A stretch of 39,768 nucleotides of DNA from Candidatus Dormiibacterota bacterium (GTDB lineage Bacteria > Chloroflexota > Dormibacteria > Dormibacterales > Dormibacteraceae). Position numbers and translations under genes: made by a program. Shown one piece after another: positions 33,798-39,768 of the stretch. The notes under the pieces were generated by a model. That model saw only the letters and a program-made list of their open reading frames with translations, did no database searches and was not told the DNA's origin. Numbering within the stretch: the stretch's first letter is position 1; each line of letters opens with the position of its first letter. The stretch lies in assembly GCA_003151935.1 (NCBI GenBank), contig PLYZ01000051.1:1-39768 (forward strand), given 5' to 3'.

Positions 33798-35383
33798 AGC
33801 GCGCGCTCATCTACCTGCGCGTCTCCACCAAGGAGCAGGCTGAGGGATTCAGCCTTGACGCCCAACGCGAGGCCTGCGTCCGCTTCGTCGCCGACAAGGG
33901 TTGGCTCATGGCAGGCGAGTACTCCGACCGCGGTGAGTCCGCGCGCACGGTGAACCGGCCGATGTTCCAGGAGATGCTGGAGAAGGTTGCGGCCGACAAC
34001 TCGATCTCCCATGTCGTCGTCCACAAACTCGACCGCCTCGCCCGGAATGTCGAGGATCACGTGGTCGTCCGGGGGCACATGCGGAAGCACGGCGTCACGC
34101 TCGTGTCCGTCAGCGAGGGCGTTGACGAATCGCCTTCAGGCCAGCTCGTCGAGAACATCATGGCTTCGATCGCCGCCTTCTACTCAGCCAATCTCGGCCA
34201 GGAGACGAAGAAGGGGATGGGTCAGAAGGCGCGCTCCGGTGGCTGGCCGCACAAAGCGCCGATCGGCTACCGAAACATCCGGCAGGACGGCCTGCGCCGC
34301 TCGATGGCTCAAATCGTCCATGACCCAATCCAGGCGTCGCTAGTTCGGGAGGCATTTCACGTCTTCAGCTGCGGCGAGTTGTCGATCCGCCAGCTCCGCG
34401 ACCTCATGGCCGACCACGGGCTCCGGACGACGGCGGGCACCATCCCCGCCATCTCGCAGATGCATCGCCTCCTCACTAACAAGCTCTACACGGGCGTCGT
34501 GAGCTGGCACGGCGAAGAGCACCAAGGCGAACACGAGCCGATCGTCGAGCCCGAGCTCTTCGACGCGGTTCAAGCAGTGATCCGAAAGCATCAGGGTGGG
34601 GCCGTCCGCGAGCGGCGCCACCACCACTACCTCCGCGGAAAGCTCTTCTGCGCGACCTGCGCGTCCCGTTGGACTGACATGCAGGTCAAGCGGCAGCAGT
34701 ACCGCTACTTCTTCTGCCTCGGCCGCCACCTCCGCAGGACCGCGTGCAAGCAGCCCTACATGCCGGCCGACGAGCTGGAGCGGCTCGTCGAGGCCCACTA
34801 CTTCCGAGTCTTCATCCCGGACGAGCGCAAGGCCGAGATCAGACGGTTCGTCACCGAGGAGGTCAACCGCCGTTTCGCCAACCTCGGCCCATCGAAGGCG
34901 GCTGCCCAGAAGCGCATCGCTCAGCTCGACAACGAAGGCCAGCGTCTCCTGCGCCTCTACCTCGCGGGCGGCCTCGAAATGAATGCCTTCCAGCGCGAGC
35001 AGGATCGCATCGCGACCGAGACCCAGGCCCTCAGCGCACCGGCCGAGCCCGAGGCGGACCTGCAGCTCGCGCCGACGGTGGTCGAGCGCGCCTTCGCGAT
35101 CATCGACAACATCGCCGAGGCCTACCTCCGCGCCAACGATCGCGAGCGGGCGATGTGGAATGAGGCCGTCTTCGCCGGCATCTGGGTCGGGGACCGCGAG
35201 ATCAAGCGGACCGAGTACCGTGACCTCTTCGCATCCATTCTTTCGGACACCAGTTCGAATTGGGTCAGTTTGGTAGCCCCGGCGGGGTTCGAACCCGCGA
35301 TCTCAGCCTTGAGAGGGCTGCGTCCTAGACCACTAGACGACGGGGCCACGTTCTGGTGGGCGGCATTGGGTTTGAACCAATGA
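33794..35383 (+). CDS. int: Large serine recombinase (integrase), C-terminus encoded across tRNA genes
   Basis: Starting at GTG 33794, the 529-residue frame has the resolvase N-terminus RALIYLRVSTKEQAEGFSLD with catalytic Ser11, a VVHKLDRLARNVEDH segment, the Recombinase domain (QKARSGGWPHKAPIGYRN, then LYTGVVSWHGEEH), and a zinc-ribbon pattern (LFCATCASRWTDM, RYFFCLGRHLRRTACKQ). Coiled-coil segments follow. It catalyses integration and excision between attP and attB. The last 38 residues (beginning VSLVAPAGFEPAISALRG) are antisense tRNA-Glu and tRNA-Val sequence; the first stop is at 35381-35383. Confidence 0.93.
   Translation: MKRALIYLRVSTKEQAEGFSLDAQREACVRFVADKGWLMAGEYSDRGESARTVNRPMFQEMLEKVAADNSISHVVVHKLDRLARNVEDHVVVRGHMRKHGVTLVSVSEGVDESPSGQLVENIMASIAAFYSANLGQETKKGMGQKARSGGWPHKAPIGYRNIRQDGLRRSMAQIVHDPIQASLVREAFHVFSCGELSIRQLRDLMADHGLRTTAGTIPAISQMHRLLTNKLYTGVVSWHGEEHQGEHEPIVEPELFDAVQAVIRKHQGGAVRERRHHHYLRGKLFCATCASRWTDMQVKRQQYRYFFCLGRHLRRTACKQPYMPADELERLVEAHYFRVFIPDERKAEIRRFVTEEVNRRFANLGPSKAAAQKRIAQLDNEGQRLLRLYLAGGLEMNAFQREQDRIATETQALSAPAEPEADLQLAPTVVERAFAIIDNIAEAYLRANDRERAMWNEAVFAGIWVGDREIKRTEYRDLFASILSDTSSNWVSLVAPAGFEPAISALRGLRPRPLDDGATFWWAALGLNQ
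35270..35286 (+). repeat. attR: attR candidate inside tRNA-Glu 3' end
   Basis: TTGGTAGCCCCGGCGGG is identical to the copy at 27646-27662. It covers the CCA end, acceptor 3' strand and part of the T arm of tRNA-Glu (minus strand), the classic integration site for serine and tyrosine integrases. Confidence 0.78.
35271..35347 (-). tRNA. tRNA-Glu (anticodon CTC)
   Basis: The minus strand from 35347 folds as a tRNA: acceptor GGCCCCG pairs with CGGGGCT (one G-T pair), D loop GTCTAGTGGTCTAGGAC, anticodon stem CAGCC/GGCTG with loop CTCTCAA giving anticodon CTC, T arm GCGGGTTCGAACCCCGC, discriminator A and encoded CCA. Its 3' end is the element's right att site, so the integrated element leaves it intact. 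Confidence 0.95.
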
Positions 35384-35428
35384 CCTCTCGCGTGTGAGGC
35401 GAGCGCTCTCCCACTGAGCTAGCCGCCC
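35354..35428 (-). tRNA. tRNA-Val (anticodon CAC)
   Basis: On the minus strand from 35428: acceptor GGGCGGC with GCCGCCC, D arm GCTCAGTGGGAGAGC, anticodon stem CTCGC/GCGAG with loop CTCACAC giving CAC, T arm with GGTTCAAACC, discriminator A, encoded CCA. Six bases separate it from tRNA-Glu, so both are likely cotranscribed. Confidence 0.95.
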
Positions 35429-35470
35429 ATGGGAGCAATCATTCTACCTACCCTCGTACGATCCTCTCCG

Positions 35471-35824
35471 ATGGCCAGCCCGCTGGCGGAGCGTCACTGC
35501 AAGGAGTGCAAGCCGGGCACCCCGCCGCTCCCCAGGGAGGAGATCGACCGCCTCCTCGAAGAGGTCACCGGCTGGGACGTCGAGGAGGCCGACGGCCACC
35601 TGCGCCTCAGCCGAATTGTCAAGTTCAAGGGATTCATTCCCGGGGTTGAGCTGATCAACCGGATCGCCCCGATCGCGGAGGCGGAGGGCCACCACCCCGA
35701 CCTGCTCCTCTCCTACGGCTCTCTCACGATCCAGCTCTGGACCCACGCCGCCGGAGGCCTGACTGAGAACGATTTCATCCTCGCCGCCCGCTTCGACCAG
35801 GTCATTCCGCAAAGTCTTAACTAA
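35471..35824 (+). CDS. phhB: 4a-hydroxytetrahydrobiopterin dehydratase (PCD/DCoH)
   Basis: This 117-residue protein has the pterin-4a-carbinolamine dehydratase signature AEGHHPDLLLSYGSLTIQLW, THAAGGLTENDFILAARFD. The His-His-Pro and the later Thr-His are the active-site residues. It dehydrates 4a-hydroxytetrahydrobiopterin for recycling; in bacteria lacking aromatic amino acid hydroxylases it can serve pterin (including molybdopterin) metabolism. A short CKECKPGTPP segment precedes the domain. ATG 35471 was chosen because the upstream extension is tRNA-leader sequence. It is divergent from the two tRNAs. Confidence 0.92.
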   Translation: MASPLAERHCKECKPGTPPLPREEIDRLLEEVTGWDVEEADGHLRLSRIVKFKGFIPGVELINRIAPIAEAEGHHPDLLLSYGSLTIQLWTHAAGGLTENDFILAARFDQVIPQSLN

Positions 35825-35871
35825 CTTTCCTTTGTTTTGTCGGCAACGCCGTGATAGCTTCTTCGGGCTTG

Positions 35872-36039
35872 ATGCACTTCTTCATCTGCTGGTTCTTCCA
35901 CCAAAAGGAGCGCGAGGTACTGCTGAAAGGAATCCTGCCCGGTGGCATCGACGCCGTCGTCTTCTGCTGGCGTTGCGACCGGATGCGCGGGCGCGCAGTG
36001 CGGGTCCTCAAGTTGACCCCGAACGGTCTGCGCGCCTAG
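35872..36039 (+). CDS. Small ORF of 55 residues with a CxxC pair, unknown
   Basis: From ATG 35872 (GTG 35851 also in frame) the frame reads MHFFICWFFHQKEREVLLKG, then AVVFCWRCDRMRGRAVRVLK. It has an aromatic N-terminus and a WCRC-like CWRC motif, but no recognised domain. It lies in the interval between phhB and the convergent GT39-like gene. It may be real or chance. Confidence 0.35.
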   Translation: MHFFICWFFHQKEREVLLKGILPGGIDAVVFCWRCDRMRGRAVRVLKLTPNGLRA

Positions 36040-36053
36040 CTCGACCTCCTGGC

Positions 36054-37373
36054 TCACCTCTCCAGGACAACGGCCGGATACGAGGCCTGAAGTAACGTCG
36101 CGCGCGGAAACTCCTGGGCGGCCAGGTCCCGCAGCTGCAGGTCGACCGCCCAGCTGACGACCACCACCGCGTCGCAGTCCGTGAGCTGCTCGGGCCTCGT
36201 AACGACCGCAAAGTCCGTGGTGTAGGCCGACAGCACCTGCTCGTCGCTGTGGATGACGCAGGCGCGGCCACCGGCAGAGTGAATTCGTTCCACCGCCGCA
36301 GCCGCCTGCGGAAGCGCAAGAGGATCGTGGGTCCAATCTGGAACGAGCGTGGTTACGGCCACCGCGGCGCCAACCACGACAAGCGGCGCAAGAACCCGCC
36401 AGCGAGCGATGGCCGCCGCCATCAAGTAGGCGCACGCGGGCACGAGGAAGACGAAGAAGCGTGGGTACAGATAGGCCGGCTGCAGGCCAAGCCACAGCAC
36501 CGCGACGACCACCGCCGCGACTGCGATCGCAGCCCAAAGCCACCGTTCTGAACGCAGCGTCCACAGTCCGAGCACCGCGGTCGACAGCCATAAGCCGAGG
36601 GCCAGCAGCACCGGCGCCCCGAGCAGGAAGAAGACGAGGTCTCGCGGAAAGGTCGGGTAGAAGACGCTCGGCGGATAGCCGTGCTGGAACAGCTCCATGA
36701 CCTGAATGTTCGCGTTGGCGGCGACCCCGATCGCAGCGGCCGCAATCCATGCGAGTGCGAGCTGGCGGAGCTGGGGCCACGATCCGCGGGTGGCGATCCA
36801 CGCGACGTGCATAAAGAGCACCACGATCGCGAAGAGCTGCGCCGAGATGGCGAGCCCCATCAGCAGTGCGTACGCGACCAGGCGCCAACGGGTCCATCTG
36901 GCCGCCAGGAGGACTGTCGCCAGCACGCAGCCGAGCGCCGCGAGGCTGTAGCCGCGGAGGTCGCGGCCGTTGTCGACGAAAAGGGGATCGGTGGCGATGA
37001 ACAGCCCGGCGCAGATCCCGGCGACTATGCCGAAACGCCGAATCAGTACTGCGGTGGTCAATCCAACGGTGCCTCCGGCCGCCAGCACCGGCACGAGGCG
37101 GTACACCGCCTCGGACCTGGACCCGGTCGCCGAATAGATCACATGGCTCAGAAACGACAGCAGCACGTGGTCGTTGGAGGCCACGCCTTTGATGGGGACG
37201 GTCGGCAGTACCGTATGGAGCGCGAACGCGTCCCAAAGCGATGGCGTGGCGACGAAGTTCGCGAACGTGGCCGCCTCGTCATAGCCGTAAGACCGGTTGG
37301 CTCCGATCAGGTAGACGGCGGCGGTCGCGACACCGAGAATCGCCCCGACGATCACCGGCGCCCGATGGTGCAC
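36054..37373 (-). CDS. GT39-like polytopic membrane glycosyltransferase (PMT/ArnT superfamily)
   Basis: This 439-residue protein has about ten transmembrane helices. Near the N-terminus it carries NRSYGYDEAATFANF, the DE motif in the first extracytoplasmic loop of GT-C enzymes, followed by SNDHVLLSFLSHVIY and NGRDLRGYSLAALG. These fit the glycosyltransferase 39/PMT_2 group, which use polyprenyl-phosphate sugars. The C-terminal portion (AGGRACVIHSDEQVLSAYTT) is soluble and extracytoplasmic. The start is GTG 37373. It is convergent with the 35872 ORF and adjacent to the ABC exporter on the same strand. Confidence 0.78.
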   Translation of the reverse strand: MHHRAPVIVGAILGVATAAVYLIGANRSYGYDEAATFANFVATPSLWDAFALHTVLPTVPIKGVASNDHVLLSFLSHVIYSATGSRSEAVYRLVPVLAAGGTVGLTTAVLIRRFGIVAGICAGLFIATDPLFVDNGRDLRGYSLAALGCVLATVLLAARWTRWRLVAYALLMGLAISAQLFAIVVLFMHVAWIATRGSWPQLRQLALAWIAAAAIGVAANANIQVMELFQHGYPPSVFYPTFPRDLVFFLLGAPVLLALGLWLSTAVLGLWTLRSERWLWAAIAVAAVVVAVLWLGLQPAYLYPRFFVFLVPACAYLMAAAIARWRVLAPLVVVGAAVAVTTLVPDWTHDPLALPQAAAAVERIHSAGGRACVIHSDEQVLSAYTTDFAVVTRPEQLTDCDAVVVVSWAVDLQLRDLAAQEFPRATLLQASYPAVVLER

Positions 37374-37451
37374 GGCGGAACCTTAGTGCTTTGGGTGGTG
37401 TCTGCACTAGGGTTCGCCCCCACCCGGCCGAGCCCCCACGGGGTGGGGAGG

Positions 37452-39542
37452 CTAGGGGAGGCGAGAGGCGATTTCCTCCGGGATTATGTCCTCGCCCGTG
37501 TACGCCGAGGCCTGCATCCTGAACAGGCGCGCGTAGCGCCCGTCCAGGCGCATCAGCTCTTCGTGAGTGCCCTCTTCCACAAGCCGGCCGTGCTCCAGGA
37601 AGATGATTCGATCGGCTCGGCGCACCGTCGAGAAGCGGTGCGAGATGTACACAGCAGTACGACCCTCGGTGAGCGAGCGCAGCCGCTCGAACAGGTCGTA
37701 CTCCGCCTGCGCGTCGAGCGCTGAGGTCGGCTCGTCCAGCAGCAGGATCTTGGCGTCACGCATGAATGCCCGCGCCAGCGCGACCTTCTGCCACTCGCCC
37801 CCGGACAGGTTCACTCCGGCGTCAAACCATTTGCCCAGCGCCGTGTCATAGCCTTCGGGGAGCTTCGAGATGAGGTCGTCGGCCCCCGCGTGCCGGCTTG
37901 CGTCAACGATTGCATCGCGGTCCGCGATCTGCGGCACGTTGCCCAGCCCGATGTTCTCCGACGCGGTCGCCTGGTAGTCCACGTAGTCCTGGAACATCGC
38001 TCCTATATGCTCGCGCAGATCGTTTGGGTCGAAATCGCGCAGGTCGATGCCGTCGATCAGGATCCGGCCCTCGACCGGGTCGTACAGCCTGCAGATGAGC
38101 TTGAACAGGGTCGTCTTGCCGGCGCCGTTGCGCCCGACCACGGCGAGGGTCTCGCCGGCCTTGATCGTGAAGCTCAGGTTGTTGAGCGCGGTCTTGTCGG
38201 CGCCCGTGTAAGCAAACGAGACGTTCTCGAACTTGATCTCTCCACGCACCGGGTCGGGCATCGGGCGCGGGGCCGGTGCCAATGGCATCGAAGGCTCGGC
38301 CGCCATCAGCTCGAACAGGTTGTTCAGGTACAGGTTGTGCTCGTACATGCCCGAGAAGCCGCTCAGGATGCCCTGGATCGAACTCTGTACCGACTGAGCA
38401 GCCACCGTGTACAGCGTCAGGTCGCCGAGCGTGAGCCTCCCCGCGATTGCCTGCAGCGCCACGTATAGATAAGTGAGCGACGTCGCTATCGTGCTCAGGT
38501 TGCCCCACGCAAATCCGGTCATATAGCGGCTGACCACCTGCGACCGCTGGCTGCCGTAGAACCTGTCGGCGATCAGCCGGTAGCGGTCGATGAAGTACCC
38601 GCCCAGACCGAAGAGCTTGACCTCCTTGGCGAACGAGTCGGTCGTGACCAGGCTCACCATGTAGTTCATCCGCCGCAACAGGCGTGAGCCCCACCGCGCG
38701 ATGTTGTAGCCGCGCCATCCATATCGCGTGTCAGCGATAAAAGCCGGGATCGGCGACACCAACGCGAGCAGCGCCAGCAGCGGACTCACGCCGATCAACA
38801 GCGCGATCATCGTCGCGAAAGTCAGGAGCGTCTGGACGAGTCCGAACGCGGTCGAGATCATAAGCACCGGCCGGTTGATCGAGTCGGTCTGTGCGCGACG
38901 GAGCAGGTCGTAGGAGGCAGGGTCCTCGTAAAACTGCAGGTCGAGCGATGCGGCCTTCTTCATCACCATCAGCTGGATTCGCATCGCCACCGCGTTCTGC
39001 AGCAGCTGTTGGGTGATGTTGCGAATCGTGCCCAGGAAGGCTGTGAGGGCGAACAGCGCGAGCTGGAGGATCGACAGAAAGACGATCGCGCCAACCGCCG
39101 TGAACACCGGGGTGTGCCATGGCCCGAGGGAACAGGCGGCGGCGGGCGGAGAGCACAGCGGCCACACCCGATCGGGTTGGTGGAAGCTGTGGATCGCGAT
39201 GCCTTGCACGACGGCATTGATCAGCAGCTTCGCCGTGTACGCGGCGGCGGCGGGGATGACGCCGGCAACCGCCGTCGTGACGAACAGCCCGAGGGTGGTC
39301 GCAGGACTCGCGTCCCAGACTAACCGCAGCACCCTCGGAAGGGCTGCGGAGGTGCCTGTGACCGACTGTTTCAGGCTCTGCCAGCGCCCGCGCAGGTCCT
39401 TCGGGCCTTCCGGGAGCGGCGGCGCCTCCTCCGTCGGATCGCCGGTCAGGCCGCTGTTGGCCTGCCCGGTGTCAGGCTTCTTGCGGCGGCCGCCCCACCA
39501 GTGGATCATCGGCGGCCCGGCGCCGGGCGGCATCATCCCCAT
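37452..39542 (-). CDS. MsbA/BmrA-type ABC exporter, fused permease and ATPase
   Basis: This 696-residue protein has an N-terminal extension of about 70 residues rich in Gly/Pro/Arg (MGMMPPGAGPPMIHWWGG), six transmembrane helices (about residues 75-370), then an ATPase domain with Walker A VVGRNGAGKTTLFKL, Q-loop region GAMFQDY, signature NLSGGEWQKVALARAF, Walker B AKILLLDEPTSALDA and the switch ISHRFSTV. Loop sequences such as ASLDLQFYEDPASYDLL resemble multidrug or peptide exporters of Gram-positive type. It works as a homodimer or heterodimer; no partner lies beside it within the window. The substrate is unknown. Confidence 0.93.
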   Translation of the reverse strand: MGMMPPGAGPPMIHWWGGRRKKPDTGQANSGLTGDPTEEAPPLPEGPKDLRGRWQSLKQSVTGTSAALPRVLRLVWDASPATTLGLFVTTAVAGVIPAAAAYTAKLLINAVVQGIAIHSFHQPDRVWPLCSPPAAACSLGPWHTPVFTAVGAIVFLSILQLALFALTAFLGTIRNITQQLLQNAVAMRIQLMVMKKAASLDLQFYEDPASYDLLRRAQTDSINRPVLMISTAFGLVQTLLTFATMIALLIGVSPLLALLALVSPIPAFIADTRYGWRGYNIARWGSRLLRRMNYMVSLVTTDSFAKEVKLFGLGGYFIDRYRLIADRFYGSQRSQVVSRYMTGFAWGNLSTIATSLTYLYVALQAIAGRLTLGDLTLYTVAAQSVQSSIQGILSGFSGMYEHNLYLNNLFELMAAEPSMPLAPAPRPMPDPVRGEIKFENVSFAYTGADKTALNNLSFTIKAGETLAVVGRNGAGKTTLFKLICRLYDPVEGRILIDGIDLRDFDPNDLREHIGAMFQDYVDYQATASENIGLGNVPQIADRDAIVDASRHAGADDLISKLPEGYDTALGKWFDAGVNLSGGEWQKVALARAFMRDAKILLLDEPTSALDAQAEYDLFERLRSLTEGRTAVYISHRFSTVRRADRIIFLEHGRLVEEGTHEELMRLDGRYARLFRMQASAYTGEDIIPEEIASRLP

Positions 39543-39593
39543 CTGAAAAGCAGCTTAGTCAAAGCGCCGTGCCCCCACCCACCCTGGAGGCCA

Positions 39594-39614
39594 CCTCCCC
39601 GGCAAGCGGGGAGG
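39594..39614. terminator. GC-rich hairpin upstream of the exporter start
   Basis: CCTCCCC-GGCAAGC-GGGGAGG is a 7-bp stem with a 7-base loop in the intergenic region. It has no T run and resembles the 6501-6522 palindrome (CCTTCCC/GGGAAGG), so it could be a dispersed palindrome and not a terminator. Confidence 0.35.
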
Positions 39615-39619
39615 ACGAG

Positions 39620-39648
39620 TTGACAGCGGATCTGTTGCATCGTAATGT
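39620..39648 (+). promoter_or_regulatory. Strong sigma-70-type promoter, leaderless transcript likely
   Basis: TTGACA (39620-39625) is a perfect -35, a 17-base spacer follows, then TAATGT (39643-39648) as -10. The start codon at 39656 lies 8 bases past the -10, so transcription should begin at or just before the ATG. Confidence 0.7.
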
Positions 39649-39655
39649 TGTAATT

Positions 39656-39768
39656 ATGGATGAAAAAGAGTTCGGATCGATCAAAGGTTGGTTTGCCGGT
39701 AGGCTCCCGGACGGCTGGTTCACGGGAACAGAGGTGACGCTCGAGGACGACCAGATCGTGGTCCTCGG
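39656..39768 (+). CDS. Unknown protein, N-terminal part (3' end beyond window)
   Basis: Thirty-seven codons are visible: MDEKEFGSIKGWFAGRLPDG, WFTGTEVTLEDDQIVVL. There is an aromatic-rich start with WFAGRLP and a beta-like EVTLEDDQIVVL. I recognise no family. There is no Shine-Dalgarno sequence; the promoter directly upstream suggests leaderless expression. Confidence 0.6.
   Translation, partial: MDEKEFGSIKGWFAGRLPDGWFTGTEVTLEDDQIVVL

Larger units (their letters stand above)
27646..35286. mobile_element. tRNA-Glu-integrated element with large serine recombinase
   Basis: The element is bounded by 17-bp direct repeats, the right one at the 3' end of tRNA-Glu. It holds, left to right, a HEPN-type protein, a 31-residue ORF with a membrane coiled-coil protein, a three-gene immunity-like operon led by a dual-HTH protein, and a Replic_Relax protein, a 56-residue ORF, an XRE regulator and a serine recombinase on the plus strand. 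The recombinase lies at the tRNA end, as in typical integrative elements. No conjugation genes (relaxase, type IV secretion, FtsK/TraB) or phage structural genes are seen, so it is probably a small mobilisable or satellite-type island. Confidence 0.78.

Noticed and set aside
27583-35286. CRISPR array
   Set aside because: The repeats are few, unevenly spaced by hundreds of bases and separated by genes, with no cas genes.
27646-35286. Prophage
   Set aside because: No capsid, portal, terminase, tail or lysis genes are seen; only integration, regulation and accessory genes.
35821-37236. 471-residue minus-strand ORF
   Set aside because: It is Arg/Gly-rich low-complexity sequence in another frame of the GT39-like gene at 36054-37373, which has clear transmembrane helices and a DE motif.

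Overview
The window is high-GC bacterial chromosome. Genes are tightly packed, often with ATGA or GTGA start/stop overlaps, and GTG or TTG starts are common. Lineage hints are an F420-type LLM oxidoreductase, a DUF385-type deazaflavin nitroreductase, an AidB-type acyl-CoA dehydrogenase, a DtxR/MntR regulator with IdeR-like boxes, and tRNAs with encoded CCA. These suggest a soil Terrabacteria organism (Actinomycetota, Chloroflexota or Dormibacterota-like). No 16S rRNA or ribosomal protein gene is present, so this is a low-confidence inference.

Region 1 (1-12.5 kb) is metabolic and housekeeping. It holds a truncated peptide-type ABC binding lipoprotein, an orphan molybdenum hydroxylase large subunit, a GT20 synthase (trehalose-6-phosphate or glucosylglycerol-phosphate), and a lipoprotein with a sulfocyanin fold that has lost three of four copper ligands. 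A minus-strand operon LLM oxidoreductase-aidB-otsB follows, then a SHOCT membrane protein and a mntR-mntH manganese operon with two candidate metalloregulator boxes.

Region 2 (12.5-26 kb) holds envelope and signalling genes: anchored proteins, GT87, VOC, a BNR-repeat/MoaD-like pair, a TetR-ABC exporter operon, a broken prolyl aminopeptidase, a methyltransferase, a nitroreductase/dienelactone hydrolase pair, and a cupin divergent from a TetR-DinB pair.

Region 3 (26-35.4 kb) is accessory DNA piled against a tRNA-Val/tRNA-Glu pair. A 7.6-kb integrative element lies between 17-bp direct repeats at 27646 and 35270; the right copy is the 3' end of tRNA-Glu. It carries a large serine recombinase, an XRE regulator, a Replic_Relax protein, a dual-HTH regulator leading an immunity-like operon, a membrane coiled-coil protein with a coupled 31-residue ORF, and a HEPN-type protein with an R-X4-H motif. 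To its left, three repeats resembling a tRNA 3' end (26.2, 27.0, 27.6 kb) separate a VapBC module and a lipocalin-like gene, suggesting older insertions at the same spot. The recombinase frame has no stop of its own and runs antisense through both tRNA genes.

Region 4 (35.4-39.8 kb) returns to chromosomal genes: pterin-4a-carbinolamine dehydratase, a GT39-like membrane protein, an MsbA-like ABC exporter, and the start of an unknown gene behind a strong, apparently leaderless promoter.
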